A stretch of 64,000 nucleotides of DNA from Diplonema papillatum (taxonomy: Eukaryota > Euglenozoa > Diplonemea > Diplonemida > Diplonemidae): positions 1 through 64,000 of the forward strand of contig JAPJBO010000631.1 in the NCBI GenBank assembly GCA_030068145.1. The letters are read 5' to 3'. The notes beneath the pieces are model-generated. The model was not told the origin of the DNA. It saw only the letters and a program-made list of their open reading frames with translations, and made no database searches. Below, in pieces: positions 1 through 8,639 of the stretch. Position 1 is the first letter of the stretch; each line of letters starts with the position of its first letter. The translations under genes and the position numbers were made by a program.

Positions 1-1359
1 GGTCAGAGCAGCGGAAATGCAAGCCGTGGTGTAAGGAAGCAGCGGCGTGTGCACTGCGGCAGTCCAGGCTATGACAAGGACGGCGGACACCAACGCATCA
101 AGCGTCGCAGGGTTTACCGGCTTTCTTTTTTTCGGCCGTTTGGGAAGGATCGCACTGAGCATCCGTGCACTCGCCAGATCCACGGGCACGCTGTGGAAGC
201 GCAGGGCCCCTGATGCAGTGTTGAACGTCAGTTTCTCCGCCATAGCCTGCATCGCATCCACATGCATCTTCCGATCCTCTTCCGGATTCCTTTTCTCCGC
301 CGTCCCGAACTTGCAGCCCGACATCGCCTTCGACATCCACGACATCGCTCTCTCTACCGGGTTGAATGCGCTGTGTCCGGCGGCGTAGGTCACGCACACC
401 ACGGCGTCGAGCTGGAAGTCTCGGAAGAGCCTCCACAGCGATACGTCGGTTGACAGGACAGCGGGCGAGTAGTCGCTTGCATTGTCCGAAATGCAAACGA
501 CAACCGGAGGGACAGTCTCCCTTTCCAGCAGAACTCTCCGCATATCCCCGACGTTCGTTTGGCTGTTGCAAACACTGTACTTCAGTGAGCGCAAGAAGCA
601 CCGCAGAACGCCATTTCTGGGGAACGGGTAGTGCATTCTGCCCAGTCCATCACGGGCGTTCTGCACAGCAGCGGCGAGCTCACACTTGGCTGCTATGAGC
701 TCCAGAATGCACACTGGCTTCACGTTAGCACCCGTCACGAAGCTGTGGTCGTCAACTAACGTAGGCCCCAGGCAGTACGTGCGGGTGTTGCAACCTTTGT
801 GGACCGCAACAGTGCCCAAGGGGACCACACACTTTGCGTCCACACTCAGGACGAGGCATTCGGCCTCCGAGGCAAGGGCATTGGCGCGCATTGCGGCCTC
901 GACAACCATTCTGACCTGAGCCCTGCAGTAATGGTCATCGACATGGTCTTCGCGTTGCGCGTCTGCATGGCCCGAGAGACGAACGTCGAACTAGTCCTTG
1001 TAGCGCACTGCAACCTTCCGACCAGGATGCGGTGCCTTGAACATCCGACGCAGGGTAGACTCGGAGATGCTGTAACCCTGATTTACTCGCATCTCGTCTA
1101 ACAGCTCGCGCAATGTGCACCCAGCCTTTAGCACGGTTTCCCGCCTTCTCGCATGGCTCTTCATGGAATACCGTGAGAGGACGAGCCTATTGCCATCCAC
1201 CAGGGCGGGGTATTTCGCAGTTAAAGGCATGCGACCCTTCTTCACTGCATTCCGGGTTTTGGGTTGCTGCACGGCTTGAGGCTCCCCCGGCAGCACCAGG
1301 TGGCTTGCATCGTTTAAGATGACATAGTCTGGAGTGCATGCAGCGACGATCGGCCCCAA
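1..1359 (-). pseudogene. DDE-transposase-like gene, broken by one in-frame stop, 3' end off window
   Basis: One minus-strand frame is open from the ATG at 1359 to the window edge except for a single TAG at 991-993. The N-terminal part has a basic helix-turn-helix-like region ending in a VRYKD motif just before the stop. After the stop the frame continues with LSVDAKCVVPLG (candidate first Asp), VCISDNASDYSP (second Asp) and an AFNPVERAMSW-type motif (candidate Glu). This is the layout of a transposase-derived DDE family I recall from invertebrate and protist genomes, where 'YNPVER' near the end is typical; the family assignment is from memory. The codon series before and after the stop is coherent, so one nonsense mutation (or a short unrecognised intron) separates two otherwise intact halves. 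The start codon lies only a few bases from the 31-bp satellite. Confidence 0.6.
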
Positions 1360-1367
1360 GGCAGTGA

Positions 1368-1504
1368 GTCCGCTACCGTCCGCTAGCTCGGATACTCCGT
1401 CCGCTACCGTCCGCTAGCTCGGATATTCCGTCCGCTACCGTCCGCTAGCTCGGATACTCCGTCCGCTACCGTCCGCTAGCTCGGATACTCCGTCCGCTAC
1501 CGTC
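1368..1504. repeat. 31-bp satellite, left block (about 4.5 units)
   Basis: Tandem 31-bp units alternating GTCCGCTAGCTCGG and ATACTCCGTCCGCTACC. The block stops at 1504 in mid-unit, and the unit resumes in exact phase at 5161, so both blocks are one array interrupted by the retroelement at 1505-5160. Confidence 0.95.
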
Positions 1505-1586
1505 TTGCGATTCATCGAGGGAATTCCACAAGGCATTACGAACGAACTTCAGGTTCCTTTGGGCTGGCTGGCGGGGAAAATCTTTT
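1505..1586 (+). repeat. SDR copy A1 (left terminus)
   Basis: 82-bp terminal segment beginning TTGCGATTCATCGAGG and ending GGGGAAAATCTTTT; repeated as A2 at 4781-4862 with no visible mismatch. Confidence 0.95.
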
Positions 1587-1738
1587 ACGGGGACGACCCG
1601 ATGGTCAAGGCGGCGGCCAGGGTGGAGGCGTCAATGGCGAAGAAGGGGAAGTGGGACGCTCGTCCTCGTGGTGGCGGCAAAGGCGGCAAGAAGGGCTTCT
1701 CCTGGGGCCAGGGAAACGCGAAGCCCGGGGGAAAGTGA
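1505..1738 (+). CDS. Short ORF, possible gag-like basic protein
   Basis: A 77-codon frame that begins inside A1 and ends at TGA 1736-1738. The ORF start used here is TTG, so the true start is unknown. The C-terminal third is strongly basic and glycine-rich (repeated GGGKGGKKG-type stretches), which would suit nucleic-acid binding. It is in the same frame as the recombinase downstream, separated only by the stop codon, so it could be the N-terminal piece of a gag-YR readthrough product. It has no recognisable domain and is much shorter than a usual gag; it may not be translated separately. Confidence 0.35.
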   Translation: MRFIEGIPQGITNELQVPLGWLAGKIFYGDDPMVKAAARVEASMAKKGKWDARPRGGGKGGKKGFSWGQGNAKPGGK

Positions 1739-1798
1739 CTGGCCCTCCCCCGGGGCCTCCGGGAGTCTGCTCTCCCACTGCCAGTACAAGCCGTCCCC

Positions 1799-2899
1799 GT
1801 GCAACAACCAACCCCAACCCCGACCCTGCATACGGCCGCAAACGCGAAAATCAGATTTTCGCTATGTCGAGGATCCTCGACCGCGGCCGTCGGGCAGTTG
1901 GCATCACGTTTCCCGCAAAAGTTCCCGGCAACCTCAACAATAGGCAAGGAGATATTCGACCTCGTGGCCAGCAAGGTTGGAGCCCAGGTCTCGCGCAGTG
2001 TGTTGGCGAAGCACCGAGAGAGTGCGGTTTCGTCGGAGCAGGCTGTAATCCGCATGCGCCATTTCGTTGGCCAGACGTGGGCGGATTCGACGGTGCGGGA
2101 CCGGCAGAATTTGTGGCGCCGCTTCCAGGTATGGGCGGATTCGCAGGGCCTGGCGACGGATCCGGATTCGGCAACGAGGTTCGTGATGGCCACAATGGTC
2201 GAGCCCCAGGGGATGTTGTCGTACACCCGCCTGCTGTCGGCGGTGTTTGGCCACATTGGGGTGGATGCCCGCCCCCTGTTGTCTTTGGCCACGGTCCTCC
2301 GTGGGTCGGGGGGCAGTATCCCCCTGGAACAGGCCCCCCCGGTGCCGAGGGAGGTTTTGGTGAAGTGGGCTTTCCGGCAGGTCCCCCAGGTATGTGCGGC
2401 TGTCCTGCTTGCTTGGAAGACGGCATCGCGTTGGGACGACGTTCGTACCCTGCCGCGGGTTTGTTTCCCGTTGATCACGAGCGTCGAGATCGTGGTCGAC
2501 TGGAAGGGTTTGCCGAAAGGCCGCAGGAGCAACCCCTTCTGCAGGAGCAAGGTGGTGGCGGTCCGTGGACCGCTGACACAGGAGATTGCGGCACTGTTGC
2601 TGAGCATGGGCAGCTTCAGCCAGTTGTGCCCGTTGTCCACGCAGCAGTTCGGCAGGCTGATGGACGCGGACGAGACGATGCGGCCGTATTCCGCTCATTC
2701 GATCAAGCGGGGGGCCGTGGAGCACTTGATGGACGCGAAGGCCAACGGGGCCCCCTTCCCGGCGCACCTCATCTCGCGCCTGGCGAAACACACCGACGAT
2801 GCGGACCCGACGGTCACCAACATGACGATCCGGTACACGACAAACCCGGTGGCGTTGGCGCGGGTACTGCAGACCGGGGAGGTGACGATGTACCTCTGA
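1799..2899 (+). CDS. Tyrosine recombinase of YR retrotransposon
   Basis: Encodes about 366 residues (from a GTG at 1799; the first in-frame ATG is near 2054, so the start is uncertain). The C-terminal catalytic domain has the full tyrosine-recombinase set: Arg211 in TASRWDDV, His300 and Arg304 in AHSIKRGA, His331 in RLAKH, and the nucleophile Tyr346 in TIRYTTN. The region around residues 80-160 resembles the N-terminal core-binding domain. Expected role: integrating a circular cDNA of the element by site-specific recombination in the nucleus. It ends in TGA overlapping the RT frame, which lies in the -1 frame. All catalytic residues are present and there is no interruption, so it is probably functional. 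Confidence 0.88.
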   Translation: MQQPTPTPTLHTAANAKIRFSLCRGSSTAAVGQLASRFPQKFPATSTIGKEIFDLVASKVGAQVSRSVLAKHRESAVSSEQAVIRMRHFVGQTWADSTVRDRQNLWRRFQVWADSQGLATDPDSATRFVMATMVEPQGMLSYTRLLSAVFGHIGVDARPLLSLATVLRGSGGSIPLEQAPPVPREVLVKWAFRQVPQVCAAVLLAWKTASRWDDVRTLPRVCFPLITSVEIVVDWKGLPKGRRSNPFCRSKVVAVRGPLTQEIAALLLSMGSFSQLCPLSTQQFGRLMDADETMRPYSAHSIKRGAVEHLMDAKANGAPFPAHLISRLAKHTDDADPTVTNMTIRYTTNPVALARVLQTGEVTMYL

Positions 2900-4623
2900 A
2901 GAAGAAGACGCCAGGCGGGGCGCAGCGGCATTTCGCAGCCGACCAGTCGAGTCCCGATCCGGGCTGTTTCGTACAGCAGCACCAACGCCATTCGATCCTT
3001 CGCAGGGGCAAACGGACGCGTCTTCCGAGGACCGAGGAAGAGAAGGCGGCGCCGCTGCACGTCGACTCAGTCCCGCCAATGAAGGTTGATGTTCTCCGAC
3101 GTCGGATGAACCCACAGACGCGAGCACGATTTGATGCCACGTGGGCACGAACGTTCTATCCGCAAGTGCGTGGCGTGACGGGGTCGTCTGAATGTCGCCC
3201 GTCTCGGTTCGAGGCTGCGCACGCTCTCGAACTTGAGGAGCACGGCATCGCCCAACGCAGCAGCGAGCCCGGAGGCCCTCTTAATGTGCCCTTCACCGTC
3301 GTGGAGGAAAAGGAGGGCAAGCTGCGTCAACGGTTCATCCTCTGGACGTATGACGCAAATGCGACGGTTGAGACAGACGGGTACCAAGCCCACGTCCCGC
3401 TCTGCCACGTGTCGGAGTATCTCCACGCGGTCGACCGGGAGTGTGGCTCCACGCGGGACTTTCGGTGCGGCTTTTACGGCATCGAGATCCCGCCATCTTC
3501 ACGAGCATTGTTCTCGTTTCAGGACAGTGCGGGCCGCTGGTGGCAGTTGACAAGGCTGCCGATGGGTCATTCTTGTGCTCCGGAACTGATGCACACTTTG
3601 GCCTCGACGGCGGCTGGACACCCGGATTACGTCGTCAGCGAGCACGCGGCGCCTTCGGAGGTGTTAGTCCACATCTGGGTGGACAACATCAGGTACGCGG
3701 GGCCACGCGACCAGGTGTTGGCGGCGACTACGGACTTGGACGCCCTGGCGACGCAAGCCCACATTACGTGGAAGGCCGCGGACACGATGACAGCGGCAAA
3801 GCGCTACGAGTTCATCGGCGTCGATTGGCATCACGCCGACCGGACGGTCGGTGTCTCTGGGAAGATGAGGTCACGCTTGCGGCGTGCCGAGCAGGGTGTC
3901 GAGGCTGGTTCGATGTCCGCCGCTGAGTTAGAGTCCCTAGCTGGCCGTCTCCTGCACGCATCGGCAATAGCAGGCGTGTTCGTAGGCGAGTTTTATTTCG
4001 TCTTGAAGTTCTTTCGGCGGCTGACGAATGCCCTCAACCGCGGCGAGAGAGGTGCTGACGAGATGGTAGCGTTGTCCGACGGCATTCGACGGTCTCTCCT
4101 GGTTTGGCTTCGGCGGGTCGTGCGCCAGCGTACCGTGCCGGTAGCCGCACGAACTCCGGAGTTGGCAGTGTTTGTGGACGCCAGTTTGGACGGATGGGGA
4201 GGAGTGCTCGTTGATGTAGGCACAAACAACATGGTGGTTGTCGGTGCTCGCTGGAACAGGGCGGAAAAGCGCCTGCACATCAACGAGCTCGAAGCTCTGG
4301 CGTTCGAGAGGTCCGTGAAGGCGATCCCGCCGACGTACCGCGGTTCCACGGTGACGGTGATCGTGGACAATACGTCCGTGAAGGGAGTGGCTCGAAAGGG
4401 CGCGTGTCTGCGGTCGCAGACACTGAACGATGCGATAGTGAATGCTTTGTTGTGTTTGCAGCGGCTCCAAGTTGCGTTAGGAGTGCGCTGGGTGAAGAGC
4501 GCCGGCAATCCCGCTGATCTGCCATCGCGGGTGCCGGTTGAGTCGCTCACCAAGAAGAACATCTCGGACATGTCACTGGCGGTCCGGGACTTCCTTACTG
4601 GCGATATGGGTCTGGTGGAGTGA
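2896..4623 (+). CDS. Reverse transcriptase-RNase H polyprotein of YR retrotransposon
   Basis: The frame is open further upstream (from 1651), but that part is a shadow of the recombinase; homology to the RT at 52.7-54.8 kb starts near 3000. RT motifs: Asp in RDFRCGFYGIEI (codon 3457), RLPMGHSCAPELM (motif B), and WVDNIRYAG (motif C, Asp codon 3682), where the usual YxDD is VDN. RNase H: Asp in VFVDASLDGWGG (4177), Glu in HINELEAL (4285), Asp in VIVDNTSVKG (4366), and NPADLPSR (4516), a C-terminal signature typical of DIRS-order RNase H. No ATG is near the start (the first clear one is near 3079); the coding start is estimated, and translation may depend on a -1 shift from the recombinase frame. 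The TGA stop is the first codon of repeat B1. Confidence 0.88.
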   Translation: MKKKTPGGAQRHFAADQSSPDPGCFVQQHQRHSILRRGKRTRLPRTEEEKAAPLHVDSVPPMKVDVLRRRMNPQTRARFDATWARTFYPQVRGVTGSSECRPSRFEAAHALELEEHGIAQRSSEPGGPLNVPFTVVEEKEGKLRQRFILWTYDANATVETDGYQAHVPLCHVSEYLHAVDRECGSTRDFRCGFYGIEIPPSSRALFSFQDSAGRWWQLTRLPMGHSCAPELMHTLASTAAGHPDYVVSEHAAPSEVLVHIWVDNIRYAGPRDQVLAATTDLDALATQAHITWKAADTMTAAKRYEFIGVDWHHADRTVGVSGKMRSRLRRAEQGVEAGSMSAAELESLAGRLLHASAIAGVFVGEFYFVLKFFRRLTNALNRGERGADEMVALSDGIRRSLLVWLRRVVRQRTVPVAARTPELAVFVDASLDGWGGVLVDVGTNNMVVVGARWNRAEKRLHINELEALAFERSVKAIPPTYRGSTVTVIVDNTSVKGVARKGACLRSQTLNDAIVNALLCLQRLQVALGVRWVKSAGNPADLPSRVPVESLTKKNISDMSLAVRDFLTGDMGLVE

Positions 4624-4780
4624 CCTCCTGGGATAGCCTATTCTCTCACACATGGTGGCTATCTCGGGAGGCTACCCCATCGTACGTTAGACCCTTGTTT
4701 TTCCCCCTTTTCTGTATTCCAGTGAAACTTGCAGTAGCAGCATTCTCCTAATGCAGGAGTGAGTAGCCGACGGAGAATTC
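4621..4780 (+). repeat. SDR copy B1
   Basis: 160-bp repeat starting at the RT stop codon (TGACCTCCTGGG) and ending CGACGGAGAATTC; no visible mismatch to B2 at 5001-5160. It abuts A2 directly, so B1-A2 reproduces the junction expected in a circular intermediate. Confidence 0.95.
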
Positions 4781-4862
4781 TTGCGATTCATCGAGGGAAT
4801 TCCACAAGGCATTACGAACGAACTTCAGGTTCCTTTGGGCTGGCTGGCGGGGAAAATCTTTT
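4781..4862 (+). repeat. SDR copy A2
   Basis: 82-bp copy of A1 placed directly after B1. The 138-bp spacer that follows (4863-5000) holds the palindrome CCCTCGCGCGAGGG and separates A2 from B2. Confidence 0.95.
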
Positions 4863-5000
4863 CCTCCCACCCTCCCTGCTGTTTGTATTCGAGGCCGTGC
4901 GGCCCCTGTTACCCTCGCGCGAGGGTTATCACTAGCTTTGTTTCCGCCGCTTTAGTGGCGAGGTCCGGGAGATTTGGGGTTCCCACCCTCCGTCCCCCCG

Positions 5001-5160
5001 TGACCTCCTGGGATAGCCTATTCTCTCACACATGGTGGCTATCTCGGGAGGCTACCCCATCGTACGTTAGACCCTTGTTTTTCCCCCTTTTCTGTATTCC
5101 AGTGAAACTTGCAGTAGCAGCATTCTCCTAATGCAGGAGTGAGTAGCCGACGGAGAATTC
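5001..5160 (+). repeat. SDR copy B2 (right terminus)
   Basis: 160-bp copy of B1. It ends GAATTC at 5160, immediately followed by satellite sequence in the phase that continues position 1504. Confidence 0.95.
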
Positions 5161-5791
5161 CGCTAGCTCGGATACTCCGTCCGCTACCGTCCGCTAGCTC
5201 GGATACTCCGTCCGCTACCGTCCGCTAGCTCGGATACTCCGTCCGCCACCGTCCGCTAGCTCGGATACTCCGTCCGCTACCGTCCGCTAGCTCGGATACT
5301 CCGTCCGCCACCGTCCGCTAGCTCGGATACTCCGTCCGCCACCGTCCGCTAGCTCGGATACTCCGTCCGCCACCGTCCGCTAGCTCGGATACTCCGTCCG
5401 CTACCGTCCGCTAGCTCGGATACTCCGTCCGCCACCGTCCGCTAGCTCGGATACTCCGTCCGCTACCGTCCGCTAGCTCGGATACTCCGTCCGCTACCGT
5501 CCGCTAGCTCGGATACTCCGTCCGCTACCGTCCGCTAGCTCGGATACTCCGTCCGCTACCGTCCGCTAGCTCGGATACTCCGTCCGCTACCGTCCGCTAG
5601 CTCGGATACTCCGTCCGCTACCGTCCGCTAGCTCGGATACTCCGTCCGCTACCGTCCGCTAGCTCGGATACTCCGTCCGCTACCGTCCGCTAGCTCGGAT
5701 ACTCCGTCCGCTACCGTCCGCTAGCTCGGATACTCCGTCCGCCACCGTCCGCTAGCTCGGAAACTCCGTCCGCCACCGTCGGCCAGCTCGG
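5161..5791. repeat. 31-bp satellite, right block (about 20 units)
   Basis: About 20 tandem 31-bp units; the main variation is CGCTACC versus CGCCACC at one position. The last units are more diverged. Confidence 0.95.
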
Positions 5792-5822
5792 AACTTGCAC
5801 CAAGATTCTCTTGGTGCAAGTT
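5792..5822. repeat. Perfect short hairpin
   Basis: AACTTGCACCAAG and its exact inverse CTTGGTGCAAGTT separated by about 5 bases, directly after the last satellite unit. It could be a transcription-related hairpin or an element end; nothing else supports a function. Confidence 0.7.
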
Positions 5823-6556
5823 GTCCGAAAATCTCTAAGTCGGTTTCCCAGGGGACTTGCCTGGAAAACAGTTTTTGGACTCAGGAATTCTTTGGGAAAT
5901 GGATAAGTACAAATAGCCAAAATTTCGAGGATTTGGAATTTTTTGGAAAGTGCGTTGATGAAGTCGTGGCAGCTCGGCAGGTGCCGCCGCGAGTCATCAG
6001 GAGCCGGTATCGACGAGTCGGACACGCTGTGTTGATGGTGCAGCTGTCAACCAGCGTATAGAGACGTTTTTAGGGCCTGGGGTGGGTAGGTCCCCCCCCC
6101 CCCCCCCCCCCCATTTTCGTGGGAAAAAAGTCCGCTATAGTAAAAATCCTCTCCCCCTAAGCTAAATAAAAAGATTTGAAAGTGCTATAATGGCGCGTTT
6201 GATATCGAGCAAAGTTACCTAGCAGGTACTGCCAGTTACCTACCAGTTACTGTCAAAATCAGGCCGGGTTTCAATACATTTTTCCCCCAGTTTGCACTGG
6301 TGTACTAGAAAGTTTGGGGTGTTCACCACCAGGGCGGGTTTCCCGAGGGATGCATCCAAGTTGTGTGCGAAATAAGGAGAGGACAGAAACCTCACACAAA
6401 TTATCCAAAACCTGACGCTAAACAAACCACAAAGGGCAGTGAAAAACGCGCAGGACGGTGTACCCCCGCCTGCTGGGGGGATGAGACTTTGCGGTGCTTA
6501 CTCGGAAAGTACATTTGCGCCGGTAAAGACCGGCGCCCAGCGAGACTAGAGGCAGC
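5823..6556. other. Non-coding stretch with poly-C run and a dispersed repeat
   Basis: No convincing gene. It holds a run of about 20 C near 6093-6112 and, at 6217-6264, a repeat (TACCTACCAGTTACTGTC core) that recurs in the same orientation at 8405-8456. An AAGCTAAATAAAAAG motif near 6160 recurs near 8472 and 12832. Confidence 0.6.
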
Positions 6557-7085
6557 AGTTAAAGTTCGGGAACAGTAAAGTTAAGTTCGGGAGAAGCAAA
6601 GCAAAGTTCGGGTGAAGGCAAAGTTTGGGTGATGCTAAGTTCTGGCGAAGCAAAGTTCGGGCGATGCAAAGTTCTGGTGAAGCTACGTTCGGCGAAGCAG
6701 TTCTGGTGAAGCAAAGTTCGGGCGAAGCCAAGTCAAAGCAAAGTTCGGGTGAAGCTAAGTTTTGGGGAGGCTAAGCTCTGGTGAAAGCAAAGTTCGGGCA
6801 AAGCAAAGCAAAGTTCGGGTGAAAGCTAAGTTCTGGTGAAAGCAACGTTCGGGCGAAGCAAGCAAAGTTCGGGCGAAGCTGAGTCAAAGCAAAGTTCGGG
6901 CGAAGCTAAGTCAAAAAAGTTCGGGCGAATCTAAGTCAAAGCAAAGTTCGGGTGAAGCTAAGTTCTGGAGAAAGCAAAGTTTGGGCGAAGCAAAGCAAAG
7001 TTCGGGCAGCTACGTTCTGGTGATGCTAAGTTCGGGCGAAGCAAAGCTGAGTTCTGGTGAAGCTCTATTCGGGTAAGTTCGGCGA
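6557..7085. repeat. Degenerate minisatellite, AAGTTCGGGCGAAGC-type
   Basis: Irregular tandem units of 15-25 bp built on AAGTTCGGGCGAAGCAAAG and AAGTTCTGGTGAAGCTAAG. Open frames through it are by-products of the repeat. Confidence 0.85.
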
Positions 7086-8507
7086 AGCAACCGCCACACT
7101 TGTAACCGACACACTGCAACATCCAGTCCCTTGGAGAAAAGCCGTAGCGACGAATTCGTCCACCAGCCAAAAGACTTTTCCAGAATGTGATTTCTGGCTT
7201 CATTTTCCTACAGTCCCCATCGTCCCCTCCACCTTTCTGCTATGGCAGCACCAACAGAGGCTTCCCGCTGTTTCTGATTCAAAACGAAGTGGTTAGGTCC
7301 CTTGAACGACAGGGAGCAAGAAGGAGTGAGCCAGCCCCATGCTTATTTCTTCATCATGAGTTGCCACTCACGTGCAAGCCGATCAGACGATGCAGTAACT
7401 TACCTGCCCGGCAAGACAGACCTCATGGAACCTGCAGCACAAGATGTGAAACTATCGCCACTCACCTTTTAGAGTGAAGTGGTCAAAGGTTCTCATCCCC
7501 AGTATCTCCAGCGCATCCGAAGTGGAATTCCTCCTCCGCATCGCAAGCGGGCTGTACTACGAGCATCACAAAGTACTGTCCCTCCGACGATCTCGATCAT
7601 GTGAAGAGGCTCGTGGCGCTTGGTCCCTGTGCTGGAACGGGCATGTGGGAAAATGAAGCGAATCTTGCGAGATGCAACCCACACAAGAGTTCGTGTAAGG
7701 GCAAAGGTTTGCTGCAAGGAGTCCGAGTTACCGACTGTCATCCTTGTCGTCCTTCCCCAGGGTCGTCTCAAAGATCTTCTTGCTCTCTTGGCAACAGAGT
7801 GAAAGAAGCGGCTGGTCGAAGAAAAGCGGCTACCAAGCAGATGGCAGCAGATAATGTTGAAGCTTGGAAAAGGAAAGGAGCGATTCCATTCCGCTTGGAC
7901 TACAGGACGGACTGGCAGAAACCAAGCCAGCAAAAAAAGGAAGGCCTGTTGGAGCGGCAAGAGAGCGAGGATGAGAAGGACATCGACTTCCTGCAGGCAA
8001 GCTTGCTTGAGTGTGACATGGAGACTCACCGACTGACCGATGTCCAATTGCTGTCGACACGGAAACTCTCCACTTTGGCCTTCCATGTTCGCCATTGAAT
8101 ACTCGCTACTACAACCAAGATCTGCACTCATCCACACTCCATCGAGGCTCACGCCAACTACTTCGCGGCGTGGACCACGCGCTACGCGCCTGGCTTTGTG
8201 ATACCAGTACGCGGCCAACTATGGGTGGATCGCTTGAGCATCATATGGGAGGGGACGGTGGTTCCCAGCTTGTTTTTTCTACCGTCACATCTTGGCATCT
8301 GTTGCGAAGGGAACGAGCCTTGTATGCGTCGAAGTTTTCGAGCCCTTCTTTTCTGCCAAGTGCGAAAAGCTGCACAAAAATAATTATTTTGAGGCTGAAA
8401 AAAAGTTACCTGCCAGTTACTGTCAGCTACCTACCAGTTACTGTCAAAATCAGGCCTTCAAATGCGCCATATAAGCTAATTAAAAAGTTTTACTTTAGGT
8501 GGCTATA
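7086..8507. other. No confident gene; repeat at 8405-8456
   Basis: Several frames are open for 60-165 codons (for example plus 7601-8098), but none shows a recognisable domain. The stretch at 8405-8456 repeats 6217-6264. The region may be the body of a decayed element bounded by those repeats. Confidence 0.4.
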
Positions 8508-8544
8508 TGAGCCAATTCACCTACCCCCCCTGAAAGCGACTTGA

Positions 8545-8613
8545 GCTCGATTACACTCGATTACGCGTCGATTACACTCGATTACACTCGATTACGATCG
8601 ATTACAATCGATC
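8545..8613. repeat. 10-bp tandem array (CGATTACACT)
   Basis: About seven 10-bp units of CGATTACACT with variants, lying between the inverted ends at 8508-8533 and 8615-8632. Confidence 0.85.
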
Positions 8614-8639
8614 AGCTTTTGGTGAATTGGGGGGGTACT

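Larger units (their letters stand above)
1505..5160 (+). mobile_element. Complete YR retrotransposon with split direct repeats (VIPER/Ngaro-like)
   Basis: A 3656-bp element with the order A1 (1505-1586), short ORF, tyrosine recombinase, RT-RNase H, B1 (4621-4780), A2 (4781-4862), 138-bp spacer, B2 (5001-5160). A1/A2 (82 bp) and B1/B2 (160 bp) look identical by eye, suggesting recent activity. Split direct repeats are the hallmark of Ngaro- and VIPER-type YR retrotransposons, which integrate from a circle by site-specific recombination. The YR-before-RT order matches VIPER of trypanosomes. Flanking satellite sequence rejoins perfectly when the element is removed, and there is no target-site duplication, as expected for YR-mediated insertion. 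The assignment to a named clade is an inference from architecture, not from a phylogeny. Confidence 0.9.

Noticed and set aside
991-993. Stop-codon reassignment of TAG
   Set aside because: TAG is the plausible genuine stop of the transposase at 30371, and only one gene here has an internal TAG.
1651-2890. Upstream half of the 990-codon frame as part of the RT protein
   Set aside because: It overlaps the recombinase in another frame and its Gly/Pro-rich translation is not protein-like; homology to the second RT starts only near 3000.
1368-5791. 31-bp array as a CRISPR
   Set aside because: Units are contiguous with no spacers, two variants alternate, and the genome is eukaryotic; it is a satellite.
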